From the NCBI RefSeq assembly GCF_000585395.1, contig NZ_KK073875.1, positions 2,151,030-2,215,029 on the forward strand: a stretch of DNA of 64,000 nt, in the 5' to 3' direction. The notes under the pieces were generated by a model. The model saw only the letters and a program-made list of their open reading frames with translations, was not told the origin of the DNA and did not search any database. This document shows positions 40,033 to 49,350 of this stretch, in pieces. The position numbers and the translations under genes were made by a program. How positions within the stretch are numbered: the first letter of the stretch is position 1; each line of letters starts with the position of its first letter. The DNA is from Saccharibacillus sacchari DSM 19268 (GTDB lineage Bacteria; Bacillota; Bacilli; Paenibacillales; Paenibacillaceae).

Positions 40033-40896
40033 ATGAATACTTTAACTCTCGCTCGTCCGGCTGCACGAACAGCCTTAATTACCGGCGCCAACAACGGCAT
40101 CGGCTTGGAATTGACGCGCCGTCTGTTGACGGAAGGCTGGCATGTCGCGGCGCTGATCCGCTCTTCTTTTGCCGCAGACGACGAAGTGACGGCCTGCGCA
40201 ATCCGCGACGGCCGAGTTCGAATCTACGCGGCGGAACTGACCGACTTTTCGCAACTGGCTGCCGCGCTTCAAAAGATTCAAACCAACGAAACGGCAATCG
40301 ACGTCCTGTTCAACAATGCGGGCGGAAGCCTGCCGGAACTCCGTTTCTCTCCGCAAGGACGCGAGATGCACTACGAATTGCAAACGGTCGTGCCGTATAT
40401 CATCTACCGCGAGCTAAAAGATTTACTGCTGCGCGGTTCGCTCAAGACCGTCATCGGCACCTCGTCGAACGCGTTCAACTACACGAAAATATTCGATGCC
40501 GACAACCTGGCTCAACCCCAACGTTTCAAGCAATTGACCGGCGCTTACGCCGACACCAAACTCGCCATGTCCCTCTGGACGCAAGCACTCGCTCCACGCG
40601 AAGCGAAAGACGGCATCTTTCTGCGCAGCGCCGATCCCGGACCGAACAACACGATCCGCAAAGGCAAAAAGTCCGGCCTGCCGTTCCCTGTCAATTACTT
40701 GATGCGATTCTTCTTCGCGCCGCCAACGCAAGGAGCAGGACGCTTGCACGATGCGGCTTTCGGCTCCCATAAAAGCGACGTCGGCGCATTGATCGACAAG
40801 AAAGGCATCGTAACCTTAAAATTCGCCGACCAGGCAGAACGCATACTGGAGAACGTGGACCGAATTTACCAAGAAGAGTTTCGAGTTTTGATGTAA
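40033..40896 (+). CDS. Short-chain dehydrogenase/reductase
   Basis: A 287-residue SDR. Cofactor motif TGANNGIG near residue 18, NNAGG motif (about 95), and catalytic YADTK (about 178). The start at 40033 follows TTGGAGG. Members reduce carbonyls with NAD(P)H. The divergent MerR gene and its dyad operator suggest induction by an electrophile or aldehyde. Some similarity to retinol-dehydrogenase/WWOX-like SDRs by the LKTVIGTSSNAF segment. Confidence 0.87.
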   Translation: MNTLTLARPAARTALITGANNGIGLELTRRLLTEGWHVAALIRSSFAADDEVTACAIRDGRVRIYAAELTDFSQLAAALQKIQTNETAIDVLFNNAGGSLPELRFSPQGREMHYELQTVVPYIIYRELKDLLLRGSLKTVIGTSSNAFNYTKIFDADNLAQPQRFKQLTGAYADTKLAMSLWTQALAPREAKDGIFLRSADPGPNNTIRKGKKSGLPFPVNYLMRFFFAPPTQGAGRLHDAAFGSHKSDVGALIDKKGIVTLKFADQAERILENVDRIYQEEFRVLM

Positions 40897-40986
40897 AAAA
40901 TACTACTGATCATAGAGTTGATAGAGCATAGTAGCCAACTCGCCTAGGGCGTGTCGCATAAAGGTATTTCAAACAAAGCCACATCG

Positions 40987-41249
40987 TGTCGAAAAAGTCC
41001 AACGCAGCTGGAAGCGAGAAGACGGAGAGAGAAATTCAGTGAAATACAGGATTTCGAAGAAAACCTGCGGTAACATTCAGTTCTATGTTGACGCCTTTGA
41101 ACTTGGAAAACTTCAACTCAAACTTTCAATCGACTTTTCCAAGTGAGACAGCGAATTGTGAAGCATTTCGAAGAAATGCACTTCGGGAGCCTATGCTGGC
41201 AATTTCTCTCGCAGTCTTCTCGCTCCCCCCCACCAAAGTAACTTTCAAG
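40987..41249. repeat. Structured dispersed repeat, copy B (inverted)
   Basis: About 260 bp, opposite orientation to copies A and C. GGAAGCGAGAAGACGGAGAG at the left end complements CTCTCGCAGTCTTCTCGCTC at the right. Stem ACTTGGAAAA (41101-41110) / TTTTCCAAGT (41135-41144) has an unrelated loop sequence compared with A and C. The GCATTTC-GAA-GAAATGC hairpin is kept. A TAGGGCGTGTC end lies 31 bp to its left at 40945. Confidence 0.8.
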
Positions 41250-41335
41250 AGCAGCCTGACTACTGACACTAAGATGTCAGCAGCAGTTGTCTATACTATG
41301 GAGGAAACCATCTCGCATCCACAGGAGGATTCTCC

Positions 41336-41875
41336 ATGACACACACAAGTTCCGCCATCTCGCTTTCACCTTCAGCTGATCTCATGCTGCCCGGACTTCG
41401 CTATTGGGTCGGCGTCGTCTCCGCGTCCCATGTCGATCACGCGATCGAGCAAGGAATTGCGCAGACCTGCCACGGCAAAGCCCACGCGCTTAACCGGATG
41501 CAACCCGGTGACTGGCTGATCTACTATTCGCCGCGTACGGATATGAACGGCGGCGCGCCGCTGCAAGCTTTTACGGCCATTGGGCAGGTTGCCGACGATC
41601 GGGTGTACCGCCATAAGGTGAGCGATGCGTTTATTCCATATCGGAGAGATATGCAGTATCTGCCTGCGAAACCGGTGCGGATTGCGGGCTTGCTGGAGCA
41701 GTTGTCTTTTACGAAGGGCCGACGCAGTTGGGGGCAGGCTTTTCGCTTCGGGCAGTTCGAGATCACGCCGGAGGACTTTCGGCTGATCGCGGATTTGATG
41801 CTGGAAGACGCGGATGAGCAAGAAATAAAGCCCGAAGCTCCTTTACGCGAGTCTCAGCTCGAATTCGAGTGGTAA
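41336..41875 (+). CDS. EVE-domain protein (UPF0310-like)
   Basis: A 179-residue protein. The EVE/PUA-like fold is indicated by YWVGVVSASHVDHAIEQG, GKAHALNRMQPGDWLIYYSP, FTAIGQVADDRVY and WGQAFRFGQFEI. EVE domains bind modified bases in nucleic acids; in bacteria many act in RNA-modification or defence contexts. The first 20 residues are variable. ACAGGAGGATTCTCC precedes the ATG. No defence partner lies beside it, so a housekeeping role is as likely. Confidence 0.85.
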   Translation: MTHTSSAISLSPSADLMLPGLRYWVGVVSASHVDHAIEQGIAQTCHGKAHALNRMQPGDWLIYYSPRTDMNGGAPLQAFTAIGQVADDRVYRHKVSDAFIPYRRDMQYLPAKPVRIAGLLEQLSFTKGRRSWGQAFRFGQFEITPEDFRLIADLMLEDADEQEIKPEAPLRESQLEFEW

Positions 41876-41965
41876 TGTCGGCGCGTTCGGGAATGCCGGA
41901 TCGTGATCGCCGTAAAACATGCGAACGCGAACAAGCAATAAAAAGCTTTGTGAAACAACCGCGCA

Positions 41966-42014
41966 AAAAGCCGCCGCGATCAGGCATCCACCTGACTGCG
42001 ACGGCTTTCTTTTC
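41966..42014. terminator. Bidirectional terminator
   Basis: AAAGCCG(C)CGC..CAGG / CCTG..GCG(A)CGGCTTT stem with A and T runs. Serves the EVE gene (+) and the interrupted threonine aldolase gene (-). Confidence 0.7.
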
Positions 42015-42034
42015 GAATGACCGGATGGTTGATT

Positions 42035-43135
42035 CTATTTTTGCGCGTCCGAAATTCTTTTGCCCAGCAGTTCGATCGCCTCGCGCAGTTTATCCTTCGG
42101 CACCGCCTCGTACAGATCGCCGATCGCAATCTCCGTCGCGCAAGCCGTATCGCTGATCTCCTTCAGATAAGCAACCAACGCAATGCCCGTCTCTGCCTGC
42201 ACGCCTGCAATGATCGGTCCGGCCGCTTCGGCCGACAGGCCGTTCACATGCAAATGGAACATATTCGACACCGGCACTTCCGGCCGCGTTCGAATATTCG
42301 GCTGCTAGTTGTACCACGCCGCCAGTTCCTTGGCCTCCTCGTAATACTGTTCCATCTTCGGCAAACGAAGATCCAGATAATACTCCGAACTGAGAATGTA
42401 CGGATACAAGCTGATCAGATCGCCGCCGTGGCGTCTTTTCCAGACTTTCGATTGCTGCGCCAGATCGGCGTCGCCCAGCAGCATCGCACCCGCAATTCCG
42501 CCGACTCCTTTATAAAACGATACATAGATGCTGTCGAATAACGCACTGACTTGCTCGGCCGTTCTCCCGTAGTACGGCAGGATCTCGAACAGTCTGGCTC
42601 CGTCGAGATGCAGCGCGATGCCCTTTTCCCGGCAATAGGCCGAAATGGCTTCGATCTCCGCGTAATCCGGCAGTTCGCCGCCGATCTCGCGCTGAGGCAG
42701 CTCCAGCAGCAGGCAGGCGACGTTTTCCGGCAGCTTTTTCACATCGTCCAACGTGATCAACCGTTCCTCGTCCGCAAGCAGGATCGGTTCCAGATGATGC
42801 AACTCCTTCAAGCCGTCCTGCTCGTGAATTTCCAAATGGCAGAGCGGGTGGTAAGCGACGGTCTTGCTGCCTTTGCGATCGCTCCAGATGCGCAGGGCGA
42901 TCTGTTGGGCCATCGTGCCGCTCGGGAAAAAGACCGCCGATTCCTTGCCCAGCATCTCCGCCAGCTTGCGCTCGAACTTCTCGATCGTCTCGCCGCGCCC
43001 GTACATATCGCTCGGCGTATCGCCGTCCGCGCCTTGCAGCGCCTGAAGCAGCACGTTTACGTCGCGCGGGCCGTTTCCGACCGTGCGGTATTCGGCTTGC
43101 TTGAACGTATCTGCCAAAGTTAAAGCTTGATTCAT
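42035..43135 (-). pseudogene. Low-specificity threonine aldolase interrupted by in-frame amber codon
   Basis: One continuous frame of 366 codons (ATG at 43135, AAAGGAGGC site) broken once by TAG at 42305-42307. Before it: a fold-type I PLP aldolase with FFPSGTMAQQIAL, LHLDGARLFEI and FYKGVGGIAGAMLLG (the expected PLP-binding Lys). After it, QPNIRTRPEVPVSNMFHLHV...AIGDLYEAVPKDKLREAIELL is plainly the missing C-terminal domain. Reading CAG or similar in place of TAG would restore a normal length. The upstream part may be made as a truncated protein, or the amber codon may be a sequencing error. A normal enzyme cleaves threonine to glycine and acetaldehyde. Confidence 0.85.
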
Positions 43136-43277
43136 AGGGAAATGCCTCCTTTTGCCCGAACGGCTTGGTTTAATCCGTCCGATTCGCATACGAATATTGT
43201 AACGCTCTTGCCCCGGATCGACCATGCTTTCATAATAAAGGATGTACTTCCATTCCAATCCGAAAGGTTCTGCTTCC

Positions 43278-44132
43278 ATGCAAAAATCGAAATCCGGCAT
43301 CTATGATCGTTACACGCCCGCTCTGAACGCGGAGCCTACGGATACTCCTGCTTACTGGTTCGTCTTTCTCGCGGATACCGGACGGCTGCTGCTGAACGAA
43401 CAAGAAGGCCTGGCGGCGCTGGCGACAGCGACCGACGCAGACCAACTCGGCTTCCGGTCCGTTCGCTCGCTCTATCTCGGCACGCTGGACGGCGCGCCGT
43501 GTTATGCCGCCGAAGCGCCGGAAGGAACCGAGCCTCCGGTCGGATCGGACTTTCTGCCGCTGCGAGCGCTGTACGACCGAATGGACGAGGACTTGTTCCA
43601 TCTGGCCGGACGCGCGCTTCAGATTCTGAATTGGGACGACACCCACCGATTCTGCGGGCGCTGCGGCAGCACTTTGACACTGGCCGCTCGGGACCGCGCC
43701 AAGGTCTGCCCGAACTGCGGCCTCAGCCATTACCCTCGTCTCTCGCCTGCCGTCATCACCGCAATTTTGAAGGACGGGAAAATTTTGCTTGCGCATGCGC
43801 CGCATTTCCCGGACAATATGTACGGTCTGATCGCGGGCTTCGCGGAGCCGGGCGAGACGCTGGAAGATTGCGTGCGGCGCGAAACGATGGAAGAAGTCGG
43901 CATCGAATTGGGCGAAATCCGCTACTTCGGAAGCCAACAGTGGCCTTTTCCCAACTCGCTGATGATCGGATTCGTCGCGGAATACGCAGGCGGCGAGATC
44001 GCGGTGGACGGCGAAGAGATCGAGCATGCGGACTGGTTCGCTCCGAACGAGCTGCCGAATATCCCGCCGAAGGTCAGCATCGCGCGCAAAATCATCGACT
44101 GGTATACGGAAGAATACGGCGGCAAAGCGTGA
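43278..44132 (+). CDS. nudC: NADH pyrophosphatase (Nudix)
   Basis: A 284-residue Nudix hydrolase. Zinc ribbon FCGRCGSTL...VCPNCGLSHYPR (about 120-145), Nudix box GFAEPGETLEDCVRRETMEEVGIE in outline (about 180), and the NudC-specific SQQWPFPNSLM motif downstream. It splits NAD(H) to NMN(H) and AMP and can remove NAD caps from RNA. I place the start at 43278 (AAAGG 10 bases upstream); an in-frame ATG 36 bases upstream overlaps its own ribosome site. Divergent from the interrupted threonine aldolase. Confidence 0.92.
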   Translation: MQKSKSGIYDRYTPALNAEPTDTPAYWFVFLADTGRLLLNEQEGLAALATATDADQLGFRSVRSLYLGTLDGAPCYAAEAPEGTEPPVGSDFLPLRALYDRMDEDLFHLAGRALQILNWDDTHRFCGRCGSTLTLAARDRAKVCPNCGLSHYPRLSPAVITAILKDGKILLAHAPHFPDNMYGLIAGFAEPGETLEDCVRRETMEEVGIELGEIRYFGSQQWPFPNSLMIGFVAEYAGGEIAVDGEEIEHADWFAPNELPNIPPKVSIARKIIDWYTEEYGGKA

Positions 44133-44414
44133 GTTTTCCCGCGAATCTTCACTCGGTTTTAAAAATGCCGTCCGCGATTTTCCGGATGCGAGGCTGACCG
44201 GACGCGGACAGCCGTACCGTCACCCGATGCGGAAGCAGGCAATCCGCGATCGCGCCGGAATCGATGCAGCGATTTGTTCCAGCTCGCCGATTCCGGGTAC
44301 ATATGCTATACCGTCGTACCCTTTCAACTCTTAATCAGAGGATTACGTTTAACGTTGACAAGGTAGCCGTGCACTAAAGTAACTTTCACACCCAACTTGA
44401 AGGAGGCGTCGTTC
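44133..44414. other. Short gene-free stretch before the CDF gene
   Basis: No gene seen. A possible -35 TTGACA lies at 44355. CTTAATCAGAGG at about 44331-44342 is shared exactly with the 98-bp insertion in the relE-like gene, and CTAAAGTAACTTTC at 44374-44387 recalls the outer end of structured repeat copy B. Both may be chance or small relics. Confidence 0.35.
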
Positions 44415-45434
44415 GTGGCTGAAGCCAATCCGTCCGATATCGGACAGAAAGAAACACTAGGTTCGCTGATCAAAAAAGGAAATACGTCTTCGGCCGTCGC
44501 CATGGCGGGCAACGCGGTACTCGCAGCCGCCAAAGGCGGAGCCGCTTTATTCACCGGAAGCGGCGCCATGTTCGCTTCGGCGATGCACTCGCTGGCGGAT
44601 GCCGTGAACCAAGGCTTTGTCTTCGTCGGCAGCGTATTATCCGAAAAGCGGCCAAGCCGCCGGTTCCCGGTAGGATTCGGACGCGTCATCAACATTTTCT
44701 GCATGATCGCCGTGATTGTCGTCACGATCATGGCTTACGAGACGATCCACGAAGGCATTCATCTGCTTCAGCATCCCGGGGAAGCATCCGGGGGCTTTTG
44801 GATCAACGTCGGCGTGCTCCTGCTGAACATTTTGGTCGACGGCGCGATCCTGATCAAAGCGTCCAAGGAAATCCTGAAGGAAGCCCGTGCGCCCAAGGCA
44901 AGCGGATTCGCGCTTCTGCCGGCCGCTTTCAAAAACGTCGGCCGTGCCGCGCCTCCGACTCGCCTGGTCTTCTATGAAGACATCGTAGCCGTGCTCGGTG
45001 CCTTTTTCGCCCTGATTGCCGTCGTGGTCGTATCGTTTACGAACTTCGCCCTGATCGACGGCATCGCGACGACGCTGATCGGCTTCCTCATGATCGCGGT
45101 CGCGTTCCGCGTCGGCTACGACAATATGATCGGCCTCATCGGCGTATCCGCTCCGCAGGACGTCGAAGACAAAGTCTCCGCCGCCATTCTCGGAGACGCG
45201 GACGTTCGGGATATCGAAAGCATGCGGATCATTCAAGAAGGGCGTTACTACCATGTCGATGCAGTCGTGGAGCTGCGTACCGGACTGACGCTCGGCGATG
45301 CGGACGATATCAAGATCCGTATCCAGCAGCATCTCACGACGGACCCGGACATCGCGGACGCCGCGATTTCGATCGTCGAAGACGACGGGAAAACAAGCTG
45401 GAAGCGGCGGGAAGCGGAAGTAGAGAAAAACTAG
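44415..45434 (+). CDS. Cation diffusion facilitator transporter
   Basis: A 339-residue CDF protein. Helices TM1-TM6 include FASAMHSLADAVNQG (metal-site His/Asp of TM2) and FYEDIVAVLGAFFALI (TM5 site EDxxAVLG), followed by a cytoplasmic ferredoxin-like domain. CDF proteins export Zn2+, Mn2+ or Fe2+ in exchange for protons; the N-terminal FTGSGAMFASAMHSLAD form is of the Bacillus YdbO/YeaB group with unclear metal. GTG at 44415 is preferred (GGAGG 8 bases upstream) over a TTG overlapping the ribosome site. Confidence 0.88.
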   Translation: MAEANPSDIGQKETLGSLIKKGNTSSAVAMAGNAVLAAAKGGAALFTGSGAMFASAMHSLADAVNQGFVFVGSVLSEKRPSRRFPVGFGRVINIFCMIAVIVVTIMAYETIHEGIHLLQHPGEASGGFWINVGVLLLNILVDGAILIKASKEILKEARAPKASGFALLPAAFKNVGRAAPPTRLVFYEDIVAVLGAFFALIAVVVVSFTNFALIDGIATTLIGFLMIAVAFRVGYDNMIGLIGVSAPQDVEDKVSAAILGDADVRDIESMRIIQEGRYYHVDAVVELRTGLTLGDADDIKIRIQQHLTTDPDIADAAISIVEDDGKTSWKRREAEVEKN

Positions 45435-45474
45435 GCGCTCCAAGTCGCTTGTCTCGAATATATAAAAAAACGTC

Positions 45475-45512
45475 AAAAAACCGGCTCTCCATTCGGAGAA
45501 GCCGGTTTTTTA
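45475..45512. terminator. Bidirectional terminator between CDF and ribD genes
   Basis: AAAAAACCGGCT / AGCCGGTTTTTT arms of 12 bp around a 14-nt loop: near-ideal on both strands. Confidence 0.9.
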
Positions 45513-45562
45513 TATCGAATCCAGTTAAGACTTGTCATACGGACGGAGTCTCGCAGCTTAGC

Positions 45563-46663
45563 TCAACCTTTCGGAAAATACGCCTCGAACTTCAAATCCG
45601 GTCCCAATTGCTCGACGGTAAGCCCGGTCAATCCGACCGCCTCGTTCATATTCGCGATCCCCAAGCCTTCGATAAAGGTCGGAGCATCCTTGCCGCCCAC
45701 GAGCTTCGGCGCCATGTACAGCACCAGCTTGTCCGCAAGACCCTGCTCCACGAACGAAGCGATGACCTGTCCGCCGCCTTCGACCAGCAGCGAGGAGATT
45801 TCGCTTTCCCCGAGCGCGTCCAGCACTTGTTCCAGTTTCACTCGCTCGCCTGACGTCTCGATCACGCGCACGCCTGCCGCTTCCAGCCTTTCCCGCTTGG
45901 CGGCGTCGGCGTTCGAGCCGGTAAAAATCCAGGTCGGCGCTTCGCCGTCCGTAACCACGCGCGCATCTTCCGGAATGCGAAGCGTGCTGTCCAGCACGAC
46001 GCGCAGCGGATTGCGGCCGTTCGGCAGACGGGTGTTGAGCTGCGAATCGTCATGCAGAATCGTCTGCACGCCGACCAGAATCGCCCCGCTCTCATGACGC
46101 AGCTTATGTACGTCTTCGCGAGCTTCGGCCGACGTGATCCAACGGCTGCTGTTCGTGCGCGTCGCGATTTTCCCGTCCAGCGTCGTAGCCGATTTCACCG
46201 TGACAAAAGGGCGCTTGCTGACGATATAGCGGTTGAATACTTCATTCAACTGCTCGGACTCCTCGCGCAGCACGCCTTCGATCACTTCGATTCCCGCATC
46301 GCGCAGAATCTTGATCCCGCGTCCCGCAACGAGCGGGTTTGGATCGGGTGCGGCAACCACGACGCGAGACAGACCGGCCTTCACGACGGCCTCCGCGCAC
46401 GGACCTGTACGGCCATGGTGCGAGCAAGGCTCCAGCGTGACGTAGATCGTGCCGCCTTTTGCATGCTCCCCGGCCATACGCAGCGCATGAATCTCCGCGT
46501 GCGGCTCGCCCGGCTTCAGATGCGCGCCGATGCCGACGATCCGACCGTCATTGACGATGACCGAGCCGACCAGCGGGTTAGGCGCGGTTTGACCTTTTGC
46601 GGCACGCGCATTTTCCAACGCGAGCCGCATATATTTTTCATGGATAGACTGTTCGTCGCTCAT
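45563..46663 (-). CDS. ribD: Riboflavin deaminase/reductase
   Basis: A 366-residue bifunctional enzyme. The N-terminal deaminase has the zinc site HAEIHAL and EPCSHHGRTGPC; the C-terminal reductase has VTVKSATTLDGKIA, SSLLVEGGGQVIASF and LYMAPKLVGG. It converts 2,5-diamino-6-ribosylamino-pyrimidinone 5'-phosphate to the reduced uracil ribityl intermediate. It starts 6 bp after the ribA stop, so the two genes form an operon. The other riboflavin genes (ribE, ribH) are absent from the window. Confidence 0.95.
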   Translation of the reverse strand: MSDEQSIHEKYMRLALENARAAKGQTAPNPLVGSVIVNDGRIVGIGAHLKPGEPHAEIHALRMAGEHAKGGTIYVTLEPCSHHGRTGPCAEAVVKAGLSRVVVAAPDPNPLVAGRGIKILRDAGIEVIEGVLREESEQLNEVFNRYIVSKRPFVTVKSATTLDGKIATRTNSSRWITSAEAREDVHKLRHESGAILVGVQTILHDDSQLNTRLPNGRNPLRVVLDSTLRIPEDARVVTDGEAPTWIFTGSNADAAKRERLEAAGVRVIETSGERVKLEQVLDALGESEISSLLVEGGGQVIASFVEQGLADKLVLYMAPKLVGGKDAPTFIEGLGIANMNEAVGLTGLTVEQLGPDLKFEAYFPKG

Positions 46664-46669
46664 GCTTGT

Positions 46670-47458
46670 TCAGTCTCCTCCTTCGGCAGTCGGCAGTTGC
46701 GTCAAGCCTTCGATCGGATTTTGCGTCGCGAAGTGACCCGACCGATTGACTTTGGTACGCAGGTATTTCTCGTTAAACTCGGAGACGTCGCCCCACAGCG
46801 GCGTACGCCCGGATACGTTCATGCCCGACGCTCTCAAAGCCTCCAGTTTGCGCGGATTATTCGTAATCAACGTGACCGGCTGCTCGCGCAGGAACTTCAA
46901 CACGCCGATCGCGCCGTCATAGTCGCGGGTATCGTCTTCGAAGCCGAGAGCCAAGTTGGCTTCGACGGTGTCCATGCCTTGCTCTTGCAGGATGTACGCC
47001 ATGGCTTTGCTGAACAGGCCGATGCCGCGTCCTTCGTGATTCGCCAGGTAAAAGAGCGCACCCGAACCATGTTCCGAGATCATTTTCATCGATTGGTGCA
47101 GCTGGTAGCCGCAATCGCATCGTCTGCTGCCGAAAATATCGCCGGTATGGCAGATGCTGTGCATGCGGATCAGCGCGTCAGGCGAATTTTCGAAGTCGCC
47201 GTACACGAGCACGCTGGATTGTTGGCCTTCGGCCAGATTCATCGTCGGCAGGCTGCGGATCAATTCCTCAGGCGACATGTTCTCTCCGCCTTCGGGCTGC
47301 TTCATCCAGCTGTACCAGCGGAACACGATCGTTTCGCCTTCCAGATTGACAGGCAGCTTGATCGGACCGACCAGGACATAGCCTTCGTTGGAATTTTTCG
47401 GGGAAGGGATATTATGAATGCTATCTTTGAGCAAAAAAGCCGCATTGTTGTTCACCAT
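46670..47458 (-). CDS. ribA: GTP cyclohydrolase II
   Basis: A 262-residue RibA. Zinc ligands in HSICHTGDIFGSRRCDCG, catalytic region FYLANHEGRGIGLF and GTP-binding LITNNPRKLEAL are all present. It opens GTP to 2,5-diamino-6-ribosylamino-4(3H)-pyrimidinone 5'-phosphate, the first riboflavin step. It is free-standing, not fused to RibB as in many Firmicutes, and starts with about 45 extra residues. AAGGATG-type ribosome site. A MITE-like element ends 28 bp upstream; no FMN riboswitch was seen. Confidence 0.93.
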   Translation of the reverse strand: MVNNNAAFLLKDSIHNIPSPKNSNEGYVLVGPIKLPVNLEGETIVFRWYSWMKQPEGGENMSPEELIRSLPTMNLAEGQQSSVLVYGDFENSPDALIRMHSICHTGDIFGSRRCDCGYQLHQSMKMISEHGSGALFYLANHEGRGIGLFSKAMAYILQEQGMDTVEANLALGFEDDTRDYDGAIGVLKFLREQPVTLITNNPRKLEALRASGMNVSGRTPLWGDVSEFNEKYLRTKVNRSGHFATQNPIEGLTQLPTAEGGD

Positions 47459-47932
47459 GATGGCACATCCTTATTTTCGTATTGGTTAGGGCTTGTACGC
47501 AGACTCTGCCGAGAGCAGATTGGGCTGAATTTTCGTTCTCGGCAAGGAATTTTTCCGCAGGCGTGCCGGGGCATGTCAAGGGGAAATGACGCGGCCATTG
47601 GTGGATGACTATACGCTTCAAGTAGACATCCGCCGAGGACGAAAAGGCAGGTCAAGATGCACGGCATTGAGTTTGCGTACATGCCCTAAGTCGGGTAAGC
47701 CGCCAAGCAGGCATTCGGGCAGCCGGCAGGTTTTCTTCCTACAGCAAGCTGCTCTCCTGTCGCGGACCGTGTATGGTTCCTCGATAAAATGGACACGGCA
47801 CCTGTCGGTTCCGCATCCTCGTTACTTATACGTTCGCAGCCCAAGCAAATTCGGATCACTTTTCAGCCTGCATTTATTTGAGCAGTGCTTTTCATTGTAG
47901 CGTCTGTCTGTATATTATCGTCGCTTTGAATG
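47459..47932. other. Gene-free region upstream of ribA
   Basis: Holds MITE-like copy 2 (47487-47688) and, further upstream, a sequence with a CCGTGT / ACACGG stem around 47768-47801 (read on either strand). I searched for the conserved FMN-riboswitch core and did not find it. No gene seen. Confidence 0.45.
47487..47688. mobile_element. MITE-like repeat with TAGGGCTTGTACGC ends (copy 2)
   Basis: A 202-bp element with inverted ends TAGGGCTTGTACGCAGACTC and GAGTTTGCGTACATGCCCTA (18 of 20 complementary) and TA at both edges. Shares an internal block with copy 1, including GTGCCGGGGCA, GTCAAG and TGACGC. Lies directly upstream of ribA and may carry or displace its promoter. Confidence 0.7.
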
Positions 47933-49024
47933 TTAAATATTAAAATTTTGAGCATAAGTCAATTCCATATCGACCTGCTCGCGCTGTCTGCGCTCTACAT
48001 CGCCGCGACGGCGTTGTTCCAATCGATCCAACGGCTCGCTGGTATCCTGCCTGCGTTCCAGACAAGTCAGAAGCTCCTCATGCAATACGTCCGCGTCGCG
48101 CAAAGCTTCGTTCAGTCCAAAGGCGCCTGTAGGCGTCATCGTATGCGCGGCATCGCCAATCAATACCAGACCGGGCTGCGCCCAACGTTCCGACTTACTG
48201 CTAAAAATATCAAGCAGCACGAAGTCCTGCCAGGACGTGATATGCTCCCGCACGCTAGGTTCAAGCTTCGGAAAAGCATCGATCAGCGTCTGCGTCAATT
48301 CTTCGAACGGCCGCTTGCGCAGCTCCTTGTACGAGTCTTCTTCGATATTCCAGCCGACCTGCACATAGCCGCGGGCCTGCGTGAACAGATGAAGCTGCTG
48401 GCCGTTCTGGATGGTGGAGCACATCACCGGCTCCCAGCCTTCCGGCGCAGGAATTCTCGCCCACAGCAGATCGTATCCGTGTCCTTCGGCGCTCACCGGG
48501 ATTCCCGCATATTTGCGCACCGACGAATATCGGCCGTCCGCTCCGACGACCACATTACTGTGAATCTCCAAGTCATGGCCTTCCGCAGTGCGGACTTTCA
48601 CGCCTGTATACCGTCCATCCTCGCTTTGCAACAAACCGCGTACCATCGTGCCGGGCATATACGTGAAGTTGGGATATTGCTTGGCTTCGTCCAGCAGGGC
48701 ATGGAGCAGATCAGCTTGCGGGATATGAATCCCTACATTACCGTCCAGCGTATCCGGCAGGATCGTCTTGACGACCTGGCGGTGATCCCAATATTCAAGC
48801 CGAACGAGCGGCAGTACGGCTTCCGGGTTAATTTTGTCCAAAATGCCGTGCTTGTTCAATACGCGTTCGCCGTCACCGTTTATGATTTCTCCGCGGAACG
48901 ACGGTCCGGGTACCGGTTGCTTTTCGACCAGCACAACGTCCGCTCCGCGACGGGCCAGCAGGCACGCCAGCAACGTGCCGGCCGGGCCTCCACCCGCGAT
49001 ACAAATCTCCGTATGTCGTTCCAT
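47933..49024 (-). CDS. FAD-dependent monooxygenase (PHBH family)
   Basis: A 363-residue flavoprotein. GxGxxG motif IAGGGPAGTLLACLLARRG at the start, the DG motif VVGADGRYSSVRK (about 155) and the FAD-binding LIGDAAHTMTPTGAFGLNEAL (about 290) define the class A hydroxylase family, which oxygenates aromatic or other ring compounds using NAD(P)H. The ATG at 49024 follows GGAGGACAGAAAG; an in-frame upstream ATG lacks such a site. Divergent from a HxlR regulator, about 325 bp away, that may respond to the substrate. Confidence 0.88.
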   Translation of the reverse strand: MERHTEICIAGGGPAGTLLACLLARRGADVVLVEKQPVPGPSFRGEIINGDGERVLNKHGILDKINPEAVLPLVRLEYWDHRQVVKTILPDTLDGNVGIHIPQADLLHALLDEAKQYPNFTYMPGTMVRGLLQSEDGRYTGVKVRTAEGHDLEIHSNVVVGADGRYSSVRKYAGIPVSAEGHGYDLLWARIPAPEGWEPVMCSTIQNGQQLHLFTQARGYVQVGWNIEEDSYKELRKRPFEELTQTLIDAFPKLEPSVREHITSWQDFVLLDIFSSKSERWAQPGLVLIGDAAHTMTPTGAFGLNEALRDADVLHEELLTCLERRQDTSEPLDRLEQRRRGDVERRQREQVDMELTYAQNFNI

Positions 49025-49350
49025 CTTTCTGTCCTCCGATTTCGCTTGCATTTAAACCAACGAATATGATTGGTTTCTTTATTAGGGATAGACGCTTATA
49101 CATTGTTCGTATAAGCGATACGAGTCATAGAATTACTTTATGTAACCAAGTATATTTATTTAACACATCATAGTCAAGTATTAATTATTACGAAATGTAA
49201 GCTTGTTTATTTTAATCACCACATGTATAATAAAGAAGCAACAACGCAAATGTAACCCTCTCAGTGCCTGGAACTTCGGGCTTATCTTTTATAGATTTTT
49301 TTAACGCATGAGCAAGATAACAACCAATCATATACTGGAGAGTGATACCA
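49025..49350. promoter_or_regulatory. Divergent AT-rich control region of monooxygenase and HxlR genes
   Basis: A 326-bp AT-rich stretch (around 49050-49330), with several TATA-like blocks and ATAGTC/AAGTATTAATTATTACG segments. It should hold both promoters and HxlR operators, but I could not fix exact sites. Confidence 0.35.

Noticed and set aside
44350-44375. GACAAGGTAGCCGTGC resembles the 3' end of 16S rRNA
   Set aside because: The match is about 13 bases only, and flanking sequence shows no rRNA; probably chance.
47459-47932. FMN riboswitch upstream of ribA
   Set aside because: The AGGGUGAAAUUCCC / CGGCGGU core is absent. The space is filled by a MITE-like element and an unrelated stem.
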